Positions 63,124-64,000 of a DNA stretch of 64,000 nucleotides are shown one piece after another; positions within the stretch are counted from its first letter, which is position 1; every line of letters begins with the position of its first letter. The position numbers were made by a program, and so were the translations under genes. The DNA is from Desulfovibrio piger (lineage in GTDB: Bacteria > Desulfobacterota > Desulfovibrionia > Desulfovibrionales > Desulfovibrionaceae). A model generated the notes under the pieces. That model did no database searches. It had not been told where the DNA came from and saw only the letters and a list, made by a program, of their open reading frames with translations. Location of the stretch: NCBI RefSeq assembly GCF_900116045.1, contig NZ_LT630450.1:62001-126000 (forward strand), given 5' to 3'.

Positions 63124-63340
63124 CGTTCATGGCGGGGCCGCATTTTCACAGGTGACGCCCGCAAGGCGCATTTTCATCACCAGAAAAGCATAAAGCGTGA
63201 CCTGCCGCCGGAAATCCCCCCAAAAGCGTGCACCATGCCGCAGTCTGGCAAGCCGCTTTATTTTATGTGGTTTTTCTTTGCACTTTTTATGAAAAGCTGG
63301 TATTTCTTGGCTGTATCTCATAGTTTGTTCAGGAGAGACA

Positions 63341-64000
63341 ATGAAAGCTGCTGCCATGAAAACCATTCACGTCAAGGACGCTGTCGGCAGCGTCCTCTGT
63401 CACGATATCACCAGGATCGTGCCCGGAGGGGACAAGGGGCCCGTGTTCCGCAAGGGGCATATCGTGAGGGAGGAAGACATCCCGACCCTTCTGGAGGTGG
63501 GCAAAGAGCATCTGTATGTGTACGAGCCGCAGGAGGGCGTGCTGCATGAGAATGAAGCCGCCCGGCGCATCGCGGCCGCCACGGCCGGGGCCAACATCAC
63601 GCTGAGCGAGCCCAAGGAGGGGCGCATCAACTATTCGGCGTCCTGTATGGGCCTCCTGCGGGTGGATGTCCCCACGCTGACCCGCATCAATTCGTTGGGA
63701 GAGATCACCCTGGCCACGCTGCACAGCATGCAGCAGGTCAGGCCGGGACAAAACCTGGCAGGCACCCGCGTGGTGCCCCTGCTCATCGAGGAAAGCAAGA
63801 TCGTGGCCCTCGAGCAGCTGGCCTCCCGTCCCGTGGTCGAGGTCCTGCCCCTGCAAAAGTTCAAGGTAGGCATCGTCACTACCGGCAGCGAAGTCTACAC
63901 GGGCCGCATCAAGGATGCCTTCGGCCCTGTGCTTCGGGACAAGTTCGCCCGCCTTGAATGCACCGTCATGGATCAGGTCTTCACCAGTGATGATGTGGAG
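63341..64000 (+). CDS. Molybdopterin-binding (MoeA/MoCF-type) protein, 3'-truncated by window edge
   Basis: 220 codons are visible and the frame is open at the window end. AGGAGAGACA precedes the ATG at 63341; an internal ATG at 63356 is an alternative. After an N-terminal part (KDAVGSVLCHDITRIVPG, KGHIVREEDIPTLL) that resembles the entry of MoeA-like proteins, the MoCF domain begins at VGIVTTGSEVYTGRIKDAFGP. Such proteins bind molybdopterin during molybdenum cofactor handling. The catalytic C-terminal part is outside the window. Confidence 0.8.
   Translation, partial: MKAAAMKTIHVKDAVGSVLCHDITRIVPGGDKGPVFRKGHIVREEDIPTLLEVGKEHLYVYEPQEGVLHENEAARRIAAATAGANITLSEPKEGRINYSASCMGLLRVDVPTLTRINSLGEITLATLHSMQQVRPGQNLAGTRVVPLLIEESKIVALEQLASRPVVEVLPLQKFKVGIVTTGSEVYTGRIKDAFGPVLRDKFARLECTVMDQVFTSDDVE

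Noticed and set aside
63160..63340. Molybdenum-cofactor riboswitch before the MoeA-like gene
   Set aside because: The leader is AT-rich, and the conserved Moco aptamer elements were not found.

Overview
The window looks like chromosome of a high-GC sulfate reducer of the Desulfovibrionaceae. The gene complement fits (hypD/hypE hydrogenase maturation, cbiL cobalt-factor methyltransferase with a B12-riboswitch-controlled btuCDF-like transporter, livKHMGF, an Mla/MCE lipid system), as do the palindromic G/C-rich intergenic repeats. The species cannot be fixed by reading alone.

Positions 1-5848 are the right end of a Mu-like transposable prophage. It carries the tail of an avd gene, an array of five ~321-bp template/variable-type repeats, and a diversity-generating-retroelement (DGR) reverse transcriptase. 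A Com zinc-ribbon regulator, a 59-aa overlapping ORF, a double-ParB/methyltransferase fusion and a CmoA-like SAM enzyme follow. The element ends in a terminator and two direct repeats spaced exactly 22 bp, like Mu R1/R2, closing on TTCA. The order parallels phage Mu (tail-fibre variation, then com, then DNA modification), but a DGR stands where Mu has Gin inversion and a two-enzyme cassette stands where Mu has mom. This is the most interesting part of the window.

From 5849 the host chromosome resumes. It begins with two identical tRNA-Asn genes, queH overlapping an RNase E/G gene with a long N-terminal disordered extension, a metallophosphoesterase, 5-formyl-THF cyclo-ligase and pgeF. Next come a cobalamin riboswitch and a btuC/btuD/btuF-type ABC operon, then cbiL. 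A long minus-strand block holds rlmI, an aminotransferase, a DUF1844 gene, argC, hypD and hypE. Further on lie an AsmA-like membrane-anchored protein and the NAD de novo cluster nadC-nadA-nadB, divergent from mgtE and an orphan LuxR-type response regulator.

From 31 to 42 kb there are a LysR regulator, a DAACS symporter, a GNAT acetyltransferase, a 1021-aa unrecognised membrane protein, tRNA-Ser(GGA), and the minus-strand run hisD-purC-fabI followed by two very small coupled membrane-protein genes. From 42 to 50 kb are grpE, the mlaE-mlaF-mlaD-pqiC lipid-transport operon, polA and rplM-rpsI. The last part has an orphan YcaO protein, a DsdC-like LysR regulator divergent from livKHMGF, an M16 peptidase, a DUF2333 protein and the start of a molybdopterin-binding protein that runs off the end.

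Nearly all long antisense reading frames are GC-rich shadows and are left out.
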